DNA of 64,000 nt from Anaerolineae bacterium (lineage in GTDB: Bacteria > Chloroflexota > Anaerolineae > JAAYZQ01), in contig JAFGIA010000415.1 of NCBI GenBank assembly GCA_016929795.1, positions 1 through 64,000 of the forward strand, given 5' to 3'. The notes under the pieces are model-generated. The model made no database searches. It saw nothing but the letters and a program-made list of their open reading frames with translations, and was not told the DNA's origin. A program made the translations under genes and the position numbers. Position 1 is the stretch's first letter. Each line of letters starts with the position of its first letter. Below are positions 36,577-44,536 of the stretch, piece by piece.

Positions 36577-37125
36577 TCACAACAGCCCTTTGCGGCGAAG
36601 CCTTTCTTCGATTTTTGGCTTTACTGCTTCCCACTCTGTGCGCAGCATGGCCATGCGAACGACATCAAAGACCTGATCGCCTTTTATTATGTGCTCTCGA
36701 AAGAGCCCTTCCTGCTGGAATCCGAAACTGCGATGCATACTCACCACTGCCTCATTAAAACCGAGCACTTCGCAGTTCAGCTTGTTGAGTCCGAGTTCCT
36801 CAAAGACATAATTCAAGGCAGAATACTCTACGAAACTACCTACCCCCTTGCCCCGAGCACTCGGATCTGCCACATAGAACGCCCAGCAGCAGTGTTGATT
36901 CTTCATATCGATCTCATAGATGTTCACCAAGCCAACATCTATTTGGTCGCACACGATAATCCAATAGCGACGACTAGGGTCATGCAAAGCATGCTCAAAC
37001 CAGCGATCGTGTTCTTCAGCAGTAATGTGATGATCTGTGTACATATATTTGCTGACTTCGGGCTTGTTTCGCCATTGTCTCAGCAGTTCTTTATCCTTCG
37101 ACTGAACATCACGTAATTGGATCAT
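36577..37125 (-). CDS. pseH: UDP-4-amino-4,6-dideoxy-N-acetyl-altrosamine N-acetyltransferase
   Basis: A 182-residue GNAT acetyltransferase that adds the N4-acetyl group in pseudaminic acid synthesis. PseH-like features include MIQLRDVQSKDKELLRQWRN, EVSKYMYTDHHI, EEHDRWFEHAL, WAFYVADPSARGKGVGSFVE with the acetyl-CoA pyrophosphate loop (R-G-K-G-V-G), and NEAVVSMHRSFGFQQEG. The gene order pseI-pseH-pseG and the 19-base gap to pseG support the assignment. GNAT enzymes alone would be only weakly specific; the context makes PseH likely. Confidence 0.88.
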   Translation of the reverse strand: MIQLRDVQSKDKELLRQWRNKPEVSKYMYTDHHITAEEHDRWFEHALHDPSRRYWIIVCDQIDVGLVNIYEIDMKNQHCCWAFYVADPSARGKGVGSFVEYSALNYVFEELGLNKLNCEVLGFNEAVVSMHRSFGFQQEGLFREHIIKGDQVFDVVRMAMLRTEWEAVKPKIEERLRRKGLL

Positions 37126-37144
37126 TTGTCCCCCCGAAATGAAT

Positions 37145-38167
37145 TCATACCAGCGCCTTTAGCACTCGCATGACTCCATAGCCATCAACCAGGCGTGCTC
37201 CATTGCCACTCATAGTTGAGCGTACGCCCACAGACTGGATCAACTTGAACAACGATTCCTTGATCGACTCTGCATCAACGTTTTCTGCTTTGCCTAGATT
37301 GTGAAAGGCTTTGATCTCGGCAAGTCTCACAGCAGCACTATGTTGGTTTGCTGCCACCGCCAGAAGCAAACTCGGCAGGGCCATGAAAGCTAGCTCCCAA
37401 CAGGTGCTACCTGCTGCCGAGATCGCCACGTCCGCCCACGCCATCAGCTCGGGCATGTTGGAGACGTTGTGAGCAAGCCGGGCTGAGAACGGAGCCTGCT
37501 GAGCCGCGGTCTGGAGTTCACCGACATGGGGATTACCAGCTCCGACGACAACTACTACCTCCGCCTCGTCCATCTCCAACTGTTGTATCGCCGCCATGAC
37601 TTTGGCCGTTTGATTGTCCGGATCGCTCCCGCCGAGCGTAATTAGCATCTTGCGAGCTGCCGGGGCGATGACGCGTTTCCAACCGCGCCAGGACCAGAAC
37701 TCACGGCGCAACAGGACATAGCGGGTGCCAAGCAAGAGCTGTGTACCGGCCTCTCGATTATGATAAAGCTTCTCCTCAGCATGAATGTTCTGGTTGAGGA
37801 CCAAGTCAGCATAGTAGTGATCGGCATGACCATAGTCGTCGATACAGAGCAATTTCATGCCAGCTTCCTTCAGGTGCAACTGGTAGGCGGCGTCAAAGTG
37901 ATAGCCATCGACGATGATCCAATCAGCCTGCAACTGCCGTGCGAGGGAGATGGTCTCTTGGGCATCCTTTTGGCTGCCTGGAGGAGCCAAGAGGTGGTTT
38001 GTAACCATTCCTTCCTGAGCCAGCCGAGTCTCAAGGCGGGGTACCTGATGGCCCAGCAGGAAGTGAGCTTGGCCACCCTCTTCTTGCCAGGCATGGGCAA
38101 GGGCCAGGCAGCGCATGACGTGACCGGTGCCGATCTGAGTACTGGCATCGGCGCGCACAAGCAGCAT
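37145..38167 (-). CDS. pseG: UDP-2,4-diacetamido-2,4,6-trideoxy-altropyranose hydrolase
   Basis: Removes UDP from UDP-6-deoxy-AltdiNAc in the pseudaminic acid pathway; 340 residues. The ATG at 38167 gives MLLVRADASTQIGTGHVMRC, the expected family start with the catalytic His in GTGHVMRC; the ATG at 38191 would overlap the SDR gene by 16 bases and has a poor ribosome site. Other features are VVDGYHFDAAYQ, CIDDYGHADHYYADLVLNQN, ITLGGSDPDNQTAKV, the GT-B-like end SAAGSTCWELAFMALPSLL, and NQHSAAVRL. It is the only UDP-cleaving hydrolase of the cluster. Confidence 0.92.
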   Translation of the reverse strand: MLLVRADASTQIGTGHVMRCLALAHAWQEEGGQAHFLLGHQVPRLETRLAQEGMVTNHLLAPPGSQKDAQETISLARQLQADWIIVDGYHFDAAYQLHLKEAGMKLLCIDDYGHADHYYADLVLNQNIHAEEKLYHNREAGTQLLLGTRYVLLRREFWSWRGWKRVIAPAARKMLITLGGSDPDNQTAKVMAAIQQLEMDEAEVVVVVGAGNPHVGELQTAAQQAPFSARLAHNVSNMPELMAWADVAISAAGSTCWELAFMALPSLLLAVAANQHSAAVRLAEIKAFHNLGKAENVDAESIKESLFKLIQSVGVRSTMSGNGARLVDGYGVMRVLKALV

Positions 38168-38175
38168 CTTCCCGC

Positions 38176-38958
38176 TCACCAGGCTGTCCATCCGCCGTCA
38201 ACCACCAGATTGTGACCTGTGATATAGCTTGCGGCATCGGACGCAAGAAAAATGACCGCTCCTTGCAACTCGTGTGGTTGACCGATTCGACCGAGTGGCA
38301 CTCGGGAAGCAAGTTGTTCGACGAAAGCAACATTCTGCTGGACGGCAGGTGAGGGAAATGGTCCCGGGCTGATGGCGTTGACACGAATGCCCCGGCCTGC
38401 CAGGTGCACCGCTGCGTACCGGGTTAGTTGAAGCAGAGCTGCCTTTCCAGCTCCGTAATTCACCGGGTTGGCGTAAGGTGTACCGGGATAGATGCGAGGA
38501 TCGGGCGACACCATGCCATACATAGAGGCGATGTTGATCACGTTCCCACGGGCGGCTGCCAGATGGGGAAGGCAGTTCTGGAGCATGAGCCAGTGACAAG
38601 TAAGCGTCCCGTTAATGCCCTTTGTCCATTCTTCGGGCGTCATATCGATCATGTTGTTGGCGGCACCAAAGTGGGCGTTGTTCACCAGGCAATCGAGGCG
38701 GCCAAAGCTTTCCGCAGTGTCAGATACCACTCTTTTAACGCTGTCCAGATCCTGGAGGTCGAGATGGTATCCTTCGGCACGGACACCAAAGCGGGCATGC
38801 AACGTGGAGGCAAGGTGTGCGGCTCGAAGATCAGATGTCGAACAAACTGCGAGACCGGCTCCAGTGGCTGCCAGACCTTCGCACATCGCAGCACCTAGAT
38901 GCCCGGTAGCACCGGTGATGAGCACGACTTTGCCAGAAAGGTCGAACAGAGTGTGCAC
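38176..38958 (-). CDS. SDR oxidoreductase of a pseudaminic acid cluster (PtmA-like)
   Basis: A 260-residue classical short-chain dehydrogenase. The GTG at 38958 overlaps the stop of the aldo/keto reductase (TAGTG), with GGAGGT 10 bases upstream, so an earlier GTG at 38976 is unlikely. Motifs: cofactor loop VLITGATGHLGAAM, NNAHFGAANN, catalytic Ser in INIASMYG, and the Tyr/Lys pair in YGAGKAALL. The segment MYGMVSPDPRIYPGTPYANP is typical of SDR proteins in flagellin-modification (ptmA) and pse/leg loci. The reaction is unknown; it may reduce or epimerise a pathway intermediate or a derivative of pseudaminic acid. Confidence 0.85.
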   Translation of the reverse strand: MHTLFDLSGKVVLITGATGHLGAAMCEGLAATGAGLAVCSTSDLRAAHLASTLHARFGVRAEGYHLDLQDLDSVKRVVSDTAESFGRLDCLVNNAHFGAANNMIDMTPEEWTKGINGTLTCHWLMLQNCLPHLAAARGNVINIASMYGMVSPDPRIYPGTPYANPVNYGAGKAALLQLTRYAAVHLAGRGIRVNAISPGPFPSPAVQQNVAFVEQLASRVPLGRIGQPHELQGAVIFLASDAASYITGHNLVVDGGWTAW

Positions 38959-39872
38959 TAGGATTGTGACCTCCACAAAACCGGGTTGACGACATGTAAA
39001 GGCACACTGTGGAACAATTGGCTTATTCGCTCTCTTAGCTCGGAAGTCAGCGCAGGTGCCGACATGAGTTCCAGATTCACTGCTACTTGATCAACTGTCT
39101 CTGCTCCGACGACAAGCGCGGCGATCCCTGGAAGGTCGCGAACATAACAAATGGCCAGCTCGGCTATCGATCGTCCGCACTCGGACGCGAGTTTCTGCAG
39201 AGCAGCGAGCCACGGGGCGGCATCCGGTACGTGTTGGCACACCTCGACGCCCGGGAGAAAGAACAGACCCTGAAGAAAAATGCTGCGCGCAAACACGAGC
39301 ACATCCCGGGTCTGGGCGAGGGCAATGGTGGGGTGAAACCTGTGGTCGAACAGGTTGCACGGCAACTGGATGGCCTCAATTCGCCCACTCTCGAGGGCCA
39401 CGGTGGCGACTTTGGTCGAGTAGACTGAAATGCCGATGTGGCCGACGAGGCTTTCACGTCTACACTCTTCCAGAACGTCAAGCAGATCTTGCCCATAGAC
39501 CCCAAAGTCCTGCTCATCGTGAACCAGGTAGAAGTCAATGCGATCCACAGCTAGGGAAGACAAGGACTCTTGGATGGCCCTACGAACGAAGAGTCTCAGC
39601 TCATGCTGGCTAGATCGTTCACGGAGGCATTTTGAGATCGACGGCAATTTCGAAACTATGCGAGGCGTGATATCAAGTGTGGCGACGGCCTCGCCAATGA
39701 TCTCCTCGCTGTCACCGTAAGCCGGTGCTGTGTCCCAGAGGGTGATCCCGCGTGCTGCGGCGAAAGCGAGCAGTTGTCGTGCATCTGGCCGTTCCGGTTT
39801 CCCGTCACGGTTGGCAATGCCATAAGGCATGCCAAGCTGGGCAGTGCCTAGTGCGAGTTCTGCTGCAACCAT
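38958..39872 (-). CDS. Aldo/keto reductase inserted in the pseudaminic acid cluster
   Basis: A 304-residue aldo/keto reductase. The start AAELALGTAQLGMPYGIANRDGKP, WDTAPAYGDSEEIIGEA (catalytic Asp and Tyr region), SKLPS (Lys) and FYLVHDEQDF (His) match the family. The beta-barrel end has CYVRDLPGIAALVVGAETVDQ. Genes of this type often accompany pseF in nonulosonic acid loci, where they are annotated as oxidoreductases without a proven reaction. It overlaps pseF by 25 bases at the 5' end and the SDR by one base, so it is firmly part of the pse operon. Confidence 0.88.
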   Translation of the reverse strand: MVAAELALGTAQLGMPYGIANRDGKPERPDARQLLAFAAARGITLWDTAPAYGDSEEIIGEAVATLDITPRIVSKLPSISKCLRERSSQHELRLFVRRAIQESLSSLAVDRIDFYLVHDEQDFGVYGQDLLDVLEECRRESLVGHIGISVYSTKVATVALESGRIEAIQLPCNLFDHRFHPTIALAQTRDVLVFARSIFLQGLFFLPGVEVCQHVPDAAPWLAALQKLASECGRSIAELAICYVRDLPGIAALVVGAETVDQVAVNLELMSAPALTSELRERISQLFHSVPLHVVNPVLWRSQS

Positions 39873-40525
39873 CCGATCACATCCTCGAATTCCACACGCT
39901 CACCAAACCTGTCAAACAGCATCACAGCTCGTTCATAGTCGTCTCGAGTATCGACGGTCAGCCGAACTCCAGACAGGTCCTGCTCTAGGGCCAGATTTCG
40001 CAAACGAAAGAGAGCAGGGTTCTCGCGAATGTACGGAGTGACATGTTCGCGCTGGTACGGTTCGTTGGCCTCGTGGTACGCCCTGCCAAGTGCGGAGAAC
40101 CAGAACGCTTCCAGGTCGATACCGTAAGGAAACGTGCGGATCAAGCTGTTGGATGCGTAGTCACAATCATCCTGCACAAGTGCAATCAGCTCATCTGCAG
40201 TTGGTGCATGAAAGAATGGATTGTCGGCCGTAACCCGTAGTACAATGTCGGCATGGTAGGTGCAAGCGGCCTGATAGTAGCGGCTTAGCACATCTTCCTC
40301 CGACCCACGAAACAAGCAAACATTATCCAAGCTCTGAACAAGGCTTGCTATTCTGTTATCTCGGTGACCAACCGAAGTGGCAACGACTATTTGGTCGATC
40401 CGTCGAGCTGCACGAATCCGCTCGACAATGACCTGGAGCATCGGCTTGCCAAGAATTGGTAGCATGACCTTCCCGGGCAGTCGCGTACTGCCCATTCGGG
40501 CCTGCACGATCGCTACAATCTTCAT
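39848..40525 (-). CDS. pseF: CMP-pseudaminic acid synthetase-type cytidylyltransferase (SpsF/PseF-like)
   Basis: A 225-residue nucleotidyltransferase expected to activate pseudaminic acid with CTP. The ATG at 40525 overlaps the stop of pseC (ATGA). The SpsF/cytidylyltransferase motif VQARMGSTRLPGKVMLPI is near the start, followed by RGSEEDVLSRYYQAA, RVTADNPFFHAPTADELI and LTVDTRDDYERAV. SpsF-type sequences in this position replace the classical PseF in many non-proteobacterial loci, so the symbol is by role. The 25-base overlap with the aldo/keto reductase gene shows tight coupling. Confidence 0.85.
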   Translation of the reverse strand: MKIVAIVQARMGSTRLPGKVMLPILGKPMLQVIVERIRAARRIDQIVVATSVGHRDNRIASLVQSLDNVCLFRGSEEDVLSRYYQAACTYHADIVLRVTADNPFFHAPTADELIALVQDDCDYASNSLIRTFPYGIDLEAFWFSALGRAYHEANEPYQREHVTPYIRENPALFRLRNLALEQDLSGVRLTVDTRDDYERAVMLFDRFGERVEFEDVIGWLQQNSH

Positions 40526-41709
40526 GCTGTGTAGGCCTCGACCACTTTGCGCACGGCAGCGATGACGTCCTCTATGTCGCGATCGGTCATGGTGGGAAAC
40601 AAGGGCAGGGTGATCAGGCGCTCGTAGGCAGCCTCGGCGACCGGGCACAAGCCACACTCGTACCCCAATTCGCGGTAGTAAGGATGCCAATAGACGGGAA
40701 TATAGTGCACGTTGACGCCGATGTTCTCGGCGCGCAGGGCGGCGAACACCTGAGCACGGTCCACGCGCAAGCGTGCCAGATCGAGAAGAACGGGATATAT
40801 GTGCCAGGCCGGCTCCCGATCAGGGCGGACTGCGAGGGGGTGCACCGCCGGCAGCTCGGCGAACGCATCGTCGTAGTGAGCAGCAATCGTTCTGCGGCGG
40901 GCGAGCCAGCCGTCGAGCCTGGTGAGCTGGCTCAATCCGAGTGCGCAGTTGATGTCCGGGAGGCGGTAGTTGTAGCCCAATGCCACCATCTCGTAGTACC
41001 ACCCTCCCTTTTCGGCACGCTGGCGGTGATCGGTGGTGATGCCATGGTTGCGGAACCAGCGCATCTGTTGAGCCAGCCGGTCATCATCCGTGGTGATCAG
41101 CCCGCCCTCTCCCGTGGTCACGTGCTTGACCGGGTGGGTGCTGAAGGTGGTGAGGGTGGAGAGTGAACCAATCGGTTGTCCAGCATACGTCGCCCCTATG
41201 GCGTGCGCGGCATCCTCGATCAAGACAAGGTGGTGCTGACGGGCGATGGCTTTCAGTTCTGCCAGATCCGCCGGCTGCCCGGCATAGTCCACAGCCACGA
41301 TGGCCCGCGTCGCAGGGGTGATCGCCGCTTCGACGGCGGCAGGGTCGATGTTCAGGGTGTCCACCTGCACGTCGACGAACACGGGCCTACCGCCAAGGTA
41401 GAGGACGCAGTTTGCGCTCGCGGCGAAGGTCATACACGAGACGATCACCTCGACGCCTGGACCGACGCCGGCTGCAAAGGCGGCCGCGTGGAGGGCAGCC
41501 GTGCCTGAATTGACGGCAACGGCGTGGCGAGCGCCTACCCGCTCAGCCCAGGCCCTCTCGAATTCGTCAACCTTGGGGCCGGTGGTGAGCCAGTCACTGC
41601 GCAGGACTTGTTCAACGGCGAGGATGTCCGCGTCGTCGACGGCCTGACGCCCGTAGGGCAAGAGTGCCGGGCGCACCGGCTCAGCGCCATCTATTGCTAG
41701 CTGAGGCAT
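40522..41709 (-). CDS. pseC: UDP-4-amino-4,6-dideoxy-N-acetyl-altrosamine aminotransferase
   Basis: PLP-dependent aminotransferase (DegT/DnrJ/EryC1), 395 residues, second step of pseudaminic acid synthesis. The features LPYGRQAVDDADILAVEQVL, the GPKVDEFE segment, NSGTAALHAA, VDVQVDTLNIDP, and EDAAHAIGATY are typical; the PLP lysine is in FSTHPVKHVTTGEGG. The C-terminal half carries NYRLPDINCALGLSQL and INVHYIPVYWHPYY. It pairs with pseB, which ends 3 bases upstream of its start on the same strand. Confidence 0.94.
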   Translation of the reverse strand: MPQLAIDGAEPVRPALLPYGRQAVDDADILAVEQVLRSDWLTTGPKVDEFERAWAERVGARHAVAVNSGTAALHAAAFAAGVGPGVEVIVSCMTFAASANCVLYLGGRPVFVDVQVDTLNIDPAAVEAAITPATRAIVAVDYAGQPADLAELKAIARQHHLVLIEDAAHAIGATYAGQPIGSLSTLTTFSTHPVKHVTTGEGGLITTDDDRLAQQMRWFRNHGITTDHRQRAEKGGWYYEMVALGYNYRLPDINCALGLSQLTRLDGWLARRRTIAAHYDDAFAELPAVHPLAVRPDREPAWHIYPVLLDLARLRVDRAQVFAALRAENIGVNVHYIPVYWHPYYRELGYECGLCPVAEAAYERLITLPLFPTMTDRDIEDVIAAVRKVVEAYTA

Positions 41710-41712
41710 CGG

Positions 41713-42684
41713 CTATTCTTCAACTATCTGGCGCAGCTCGTCCTGAGTGAGCCACTGTTGGTTCTTGTCACTGCTAAACTTGGCTCCGTCCTCCATTGCT
41801 CGGGCACCGGGATACTCTTTTGACTTCCACCAGGTATGAAGCGGCTGGATCAGGTACATGTCATCAAACTCGAGCGTGTGACGCGACTCGTCGCGCGAAA
41901 CGAGCACTTCGTGCAGTTTCTCGCCGGCACGAATGCCGATCGTGTCTCGCTCGCAGCCAGGCGCAATCACCTCGGCCAGGTCGACAATGCGCATGCTGGG
42001 GATCTTGGGCACGAATACTTCGCCTCCCTGCATCAAGCTGATGCACTTGATGACAAACCGCACGCCCTGTTCGAGGGTGATCCAGAAGCGGGTCATGCGC
42101 TCATCGGTGATCGTGATTCTGCCTTCGGCAGCCTGGCTGCGGAAAACGGGGATGACACTGCCCCGGCTGCCCACGACGTTTCCGTAACGGACGCAGGCAA
42201 AGCGGGTACCGCCGAGCGCAGCGTATACATTTCCCTGCACGAACAGTTTTTCCGCCACCAGCTTGGTCGCCCCATAAAGGTTGATGGGACTGACTGCTTT
42301 GTCGGTGCTGAGGGCCACCACACGCTCGACGCCCGCGTCGATGGCTACGTCGATGATGTTTTCGGCGCCAAGGATATTGGTTTTGACTGCCTCGAACGGG
42401 TTGTACTCGCACGACGGAACCTGCTTTAGGGCAGCAGCGTGCACGATGATGTCTACGCCCTGCACGGCGCGATGCAGGCGATCCCGATCACGCACATCGC
42501 CAATGAAGTAGCGCAGGCGCGGGTCCTCGAACGTCAAGCGCATTTCATGTTGTTTGAGCTCGTCGCGGCTGAAAATGATAAGCTTCTTGACGCGCTGCTC
42601 GGCCAGTACGATTTGGGTGAACTTGCGGCCAAAAGAGCCGGTACCGCCTGTCAGCAAAACTGTCTTGTCATCGAGTACATTCAT
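41713..42684 (-). CDS. pseB: UDP-N-acetylglucosamine 4,6-dehydratase (inverting)
   Basis: First step of pseudaminic acid synthesis: dehydrates and C5-epimerises UDP-GlcNAc; 323 residues. The ATG at 42684 begins MNVLDDKTVLLTGGTGSFGR; the longer frame to 42744 has no family start. Key motifs: the cofactor loop TGGTGSFGRKF, FSRDELKQHEMR, HAAALKQVPSCEYNPFEAVK, LSTDKAVSPINLYGATKL with the catalytic Tyr/Lys pair, and RYGNVVGSRGSVIP. Inverting PseB lacks the membrane domain of FlaA1/PglF-like enzymes and is soluble, as here. It leads the biosynthetic genes behind the MarR-type regulator gene. Confidence 0.95.
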   Translation of the reverse strand: MNVLDDKTVLLTGGTGSFGRKFTQIVLAEQRVKKLIIFSRDELKQHEMRLTFEDPRLRYFIGDVRDRDRLHRAVQGVDIIVHAAALKQVPSCEYNPFEAVKTNILGAENIIDVAIDAGVERVVALSTDKAVSPINLYGATKLVAEKLFVQGNVYAALGGTRFACVRYGNVVGSRGSVIPVFRSQAAEGRITITDERMTRFWITLEQGVRFVIKCISLMQGGEVFVPKIPSMRIVDLAEVIAPGCERDTIGIRAGEKLHEVLVSRDESRHTLEFDDMYLIQPLHTWWKSKEYPGARAMEDGAKFSSDKNQQWLTQDELRQIVEE

Positions 42685-42795
42685 TTGTTTGACGCTCCGC
42701 AAAGCGATGTGCTCCAGACGATCCTCATGATGTCTCCTGTCCAACCAAGATTTGGGGCGCAGACTGGCTTCGGCATGCGCACCACCACGTGCGGC

Positions 42796-43314
42796 TTACT
42801 CGTCATCCAATCTCCATGAGCGGTCACCGCGTGAGGCACTGTGTGCCGCTTCCGGCCAACGCACTACAAACGACATGCCGTCCACACTGACCGTTGGCAC
42901 CCCATCGTCCGCACTCGACGCGTGACGAATGCCGTGCTCCAGACAGGTGAGGCGAAAGATCTCGGCTGCCTCGTCGGCTCCTTCCAGAGACAGGGCGTCG
43001 TAGCCGGCCTTGCGAACCTCGTTCACGGTCTCCTCTGCTGCCTGGCGCAGCTCACGATAGAGTCGCAGCGACGCTTTCACATACTGCGACGTCAGGTGAG
43101 CCTTTAGTGCCAACCCCTGTGGAGTCAGAAAGTATTTTAGCCTACGCCGCTGCAAGTGAGTTACCTTAATGTACCCCTTGCGGATCAAGCGTTTCACATA
43201 CCAATTGACACTGCCCACTGCAATGCCCAACTGGGCAGCCAGGCTGGCCTGCGTGGTGTCCGGATTCTGCTCGATGGCCTCCAGCAGCCTGCGTTCGAGA
43301 TCGTTTGATGACAT
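42796..43314 (-). CDS. EPS-associated MarR-type winged-helix regulator
   Basis: A 172-residue DNA-binding protein. I chose the ATG at 43314 (MSSNDLERRLLEAIEQNPDT); an upstream frame to 43338 would start within the operator. A winged HTH is visible: SLAAQLGIAVGSVNWYVKRL, then KGYIKVTHLQRRRLKYF as the wing. The C-terminal half has a long helix (KASLRLYRELRQAAEE) and a second alpha/beta part with VRKAGYDALSLEG. This pattern matches the EPS-associated MarR family that heads polysaccharide loci. The gene stands 111 bases upstream of pseB and is transcribed in the same direction. A palindrome over its promoter suggests autorepression of the whole locus. Confidence 0.82.
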   Translation of the reverse strand: MSSNDLERRLLEAIEQNPDTTQASLAAQLGIAVGSVNWYVKRLIRKGYIKVTHLQRRRLKYFLTPQGLALKAHLTSQYVKASLRLYRELRQAAEETVNEVRKAGYDALSLEGADEAAEIFRLTCLEHGIRHASSADDGVPTVSVDGMSFVVRWPEAAHSASRGDRSWRLDDE

Positions 43315-43342
43315 TCTTCTCTCACAACTGCTCGTCAATCGT

Positions 43343-43369
43343 GCTAAAATTCAATGGATGAATTTTAGC
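43343..43369. promoter_or_regulatory. 11-bp inverted repeat covering the -10 region (putative operator)
   Basis: GCTAAAATTCA (43343-43353), ATGGA, TGAATTTTAGC (43359-43369). The perfect arms overlap the -10 box and the expected transcription start of the minus-strand promoter, 29 bases before the regulator ATG. The likely ligand is the EPS-type MarR protein itself. Confidence 0.65.
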
Positions 43370-43390
43370 ATCTCTGGAGCGAAATGTCAA
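43362..43390 (-). promoter_or_regulatory. Near-consensus promoter of the glycan locus
   Basis: On the minus strand: -35 TTGACA (43385-43390), 17-base spacer, -10 TAAAAT (43362-43367), 48 bases before the ATG at 43314. Matches consensus except one base in the -10 box. It is overlapped by the inverted repeat at 43343-43369 and probably drives the EPS-associated regulator and pse genes. Confidence 0.8.
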
Positions 43391-43416
43391 GAATCGACTA
43401 TGCTGTTGGCAGGACT

Positions 43417-44535
43417 CTAGAGGCACACCAGTTCCCGCGGCAGCGAGGTCAGTGTCTCCGATCCGGTGCCGGTCACGACCACGTCATCCTCGATGCGCAC
43501 GCCACCGACGCCGGGCAGGTAGATGCCTGGCTCGACGGTGAAGGTCATGCCCACGCCGAGCATGTCGAGGTTGCCCTCGACGAGGTAGGGCGGCTCGTGG
43601 GTCTCCAGGCCCAGGCCGTGGCCGGTGCGGTGGATGAAATAGTCGCCATAGCCGGCCAGGGTAATGGCGCGCCGCGCGGCGCGATCGACTTCCTGCGCCG
43701 GCAAACCGGGACGGGCGGCGAGGCGCCCCGACTGGTTGGCGGCGAGGACGGCGTCGTGGATGCGCACCATCTCGGGGGTGGGGGTACCAAGGACAAAGGT
43801 GCGGGTAATGTCGCTGCGATAGCCATCGTAGACGGTGCCCCAGTCGACGATGACCAGGTCGCCTTCGGCCAGGGGGCGGCCGGATGGGCCGGCGTGGGGC
43901 GAAGCCGAGTTGGGGCCGGCGACGACGAGGGGGGGGAAGGCCTCGCCCTGGCCGCTGGCGCGGAGCATGGCGACCTGCAGGTCGGCGGCGATTTCCAACT
44001 CGGTGCGACCGGGGCGGATCGCACCTTCGTCGAGCAGGCGCTGCAGGGCGGCCTCGGCGATCTCGACGGCGCGGCGCATGGCGGCGATCTCGGCCGCGTC
44101 TTTGGTCATCCGCAGCCCGGGAAGCCACGGCTCGGTCGCGAGCAACCGGGCGCCGGGGGCGCTCTGCTGGATGCGGGTGCTTTCGAGCAGGCGCATGGTG
44201 AGGAACTCGACGGCGACCGCCTGGCCGTCGAGCTGGAGGTCGGCAGCAGCCTGGGCAAAGGCCTGCTCGTGGCCATCCTCATCACGGTAGGTGTAGAGCA
44301 TTGCATCTTCCGGTAGAAAGGGAAGGGCGGAAGGTGCCTCCAGGACAGGAATGACGAGGGCTGGCGGGCCGGCGGCGGGGATGAACGCCACGGTGGGCCG
44401 CTCACTCAGGTGGCCGGCGAGGCCGGTGAAGTAGCGCAGGTTGGCGCCAGGCACGAGCGCTGTGCACGCGACGCCGTGTTTCTGCTGAAGCGCCTGGAGG
44501 GCCTCCAGGCGGGAGCGATAGGTCGATTGTTCCAC
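43417..44535 (-). CDS. M24 family aminopeptidase P-like metallopeptidase
   Basis: Xaa-Pro peptidase family protein, 372 residues. The GTG at 44535, with AAAGGAG upstream, gives VEQSTYRSRLEALQ; the frame to 44610 has no ribosome site. The N-terminal creatinase-like domain is followed by the pita-bread catalytic domain with metal ligands in IVDWGTVYDGYRSDITRTF (Asp, Asp), HRTGHGLGLETHEPP (His), TVEPGIYLPG (Glu) and GGVRIEDDVVVT (Glu). Probably cytosolic, acting on peptides with Pro at position 2 or a related dipeptide. It follows the degenerate protease-like gene by 1 base and may be cotranscribed with it. Confidence 0.92.
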   Translation of the reverse strand: MEQSTYRSRLEALQALQQKHGVACTALVPGANLRYFTGLAGHLSERPTVAFIPAAGPPALVIPVLEAPSALPFLPEDAMLYTYRDEDGHEQAFAQAAADLQLDGQAVAVEFLTMRLLESTRIQQSAPGARLLATEPWLPGLRMTKDAAEIAAMRRAVEIAEAALQRLLDEGAIRPGRTELEIAADLQVAMLRASGQGEAFPPLVVAGPNSASPHAGPSGRPLAEGDLVIVDWGTVYDGYRSDITRTFVLGTPTPEMVRIHDAVLAANQSGRLAARPGLPAQEVDRAARRAITLAGYGDYFIHRTGHGLGLETHEPPYLVEGNLDMLGVGMTFTVEPGIYLPGVGGVRIEDDVVVTGTGSETLTSLPRELVCL

Positions 44536-44536
44536 G

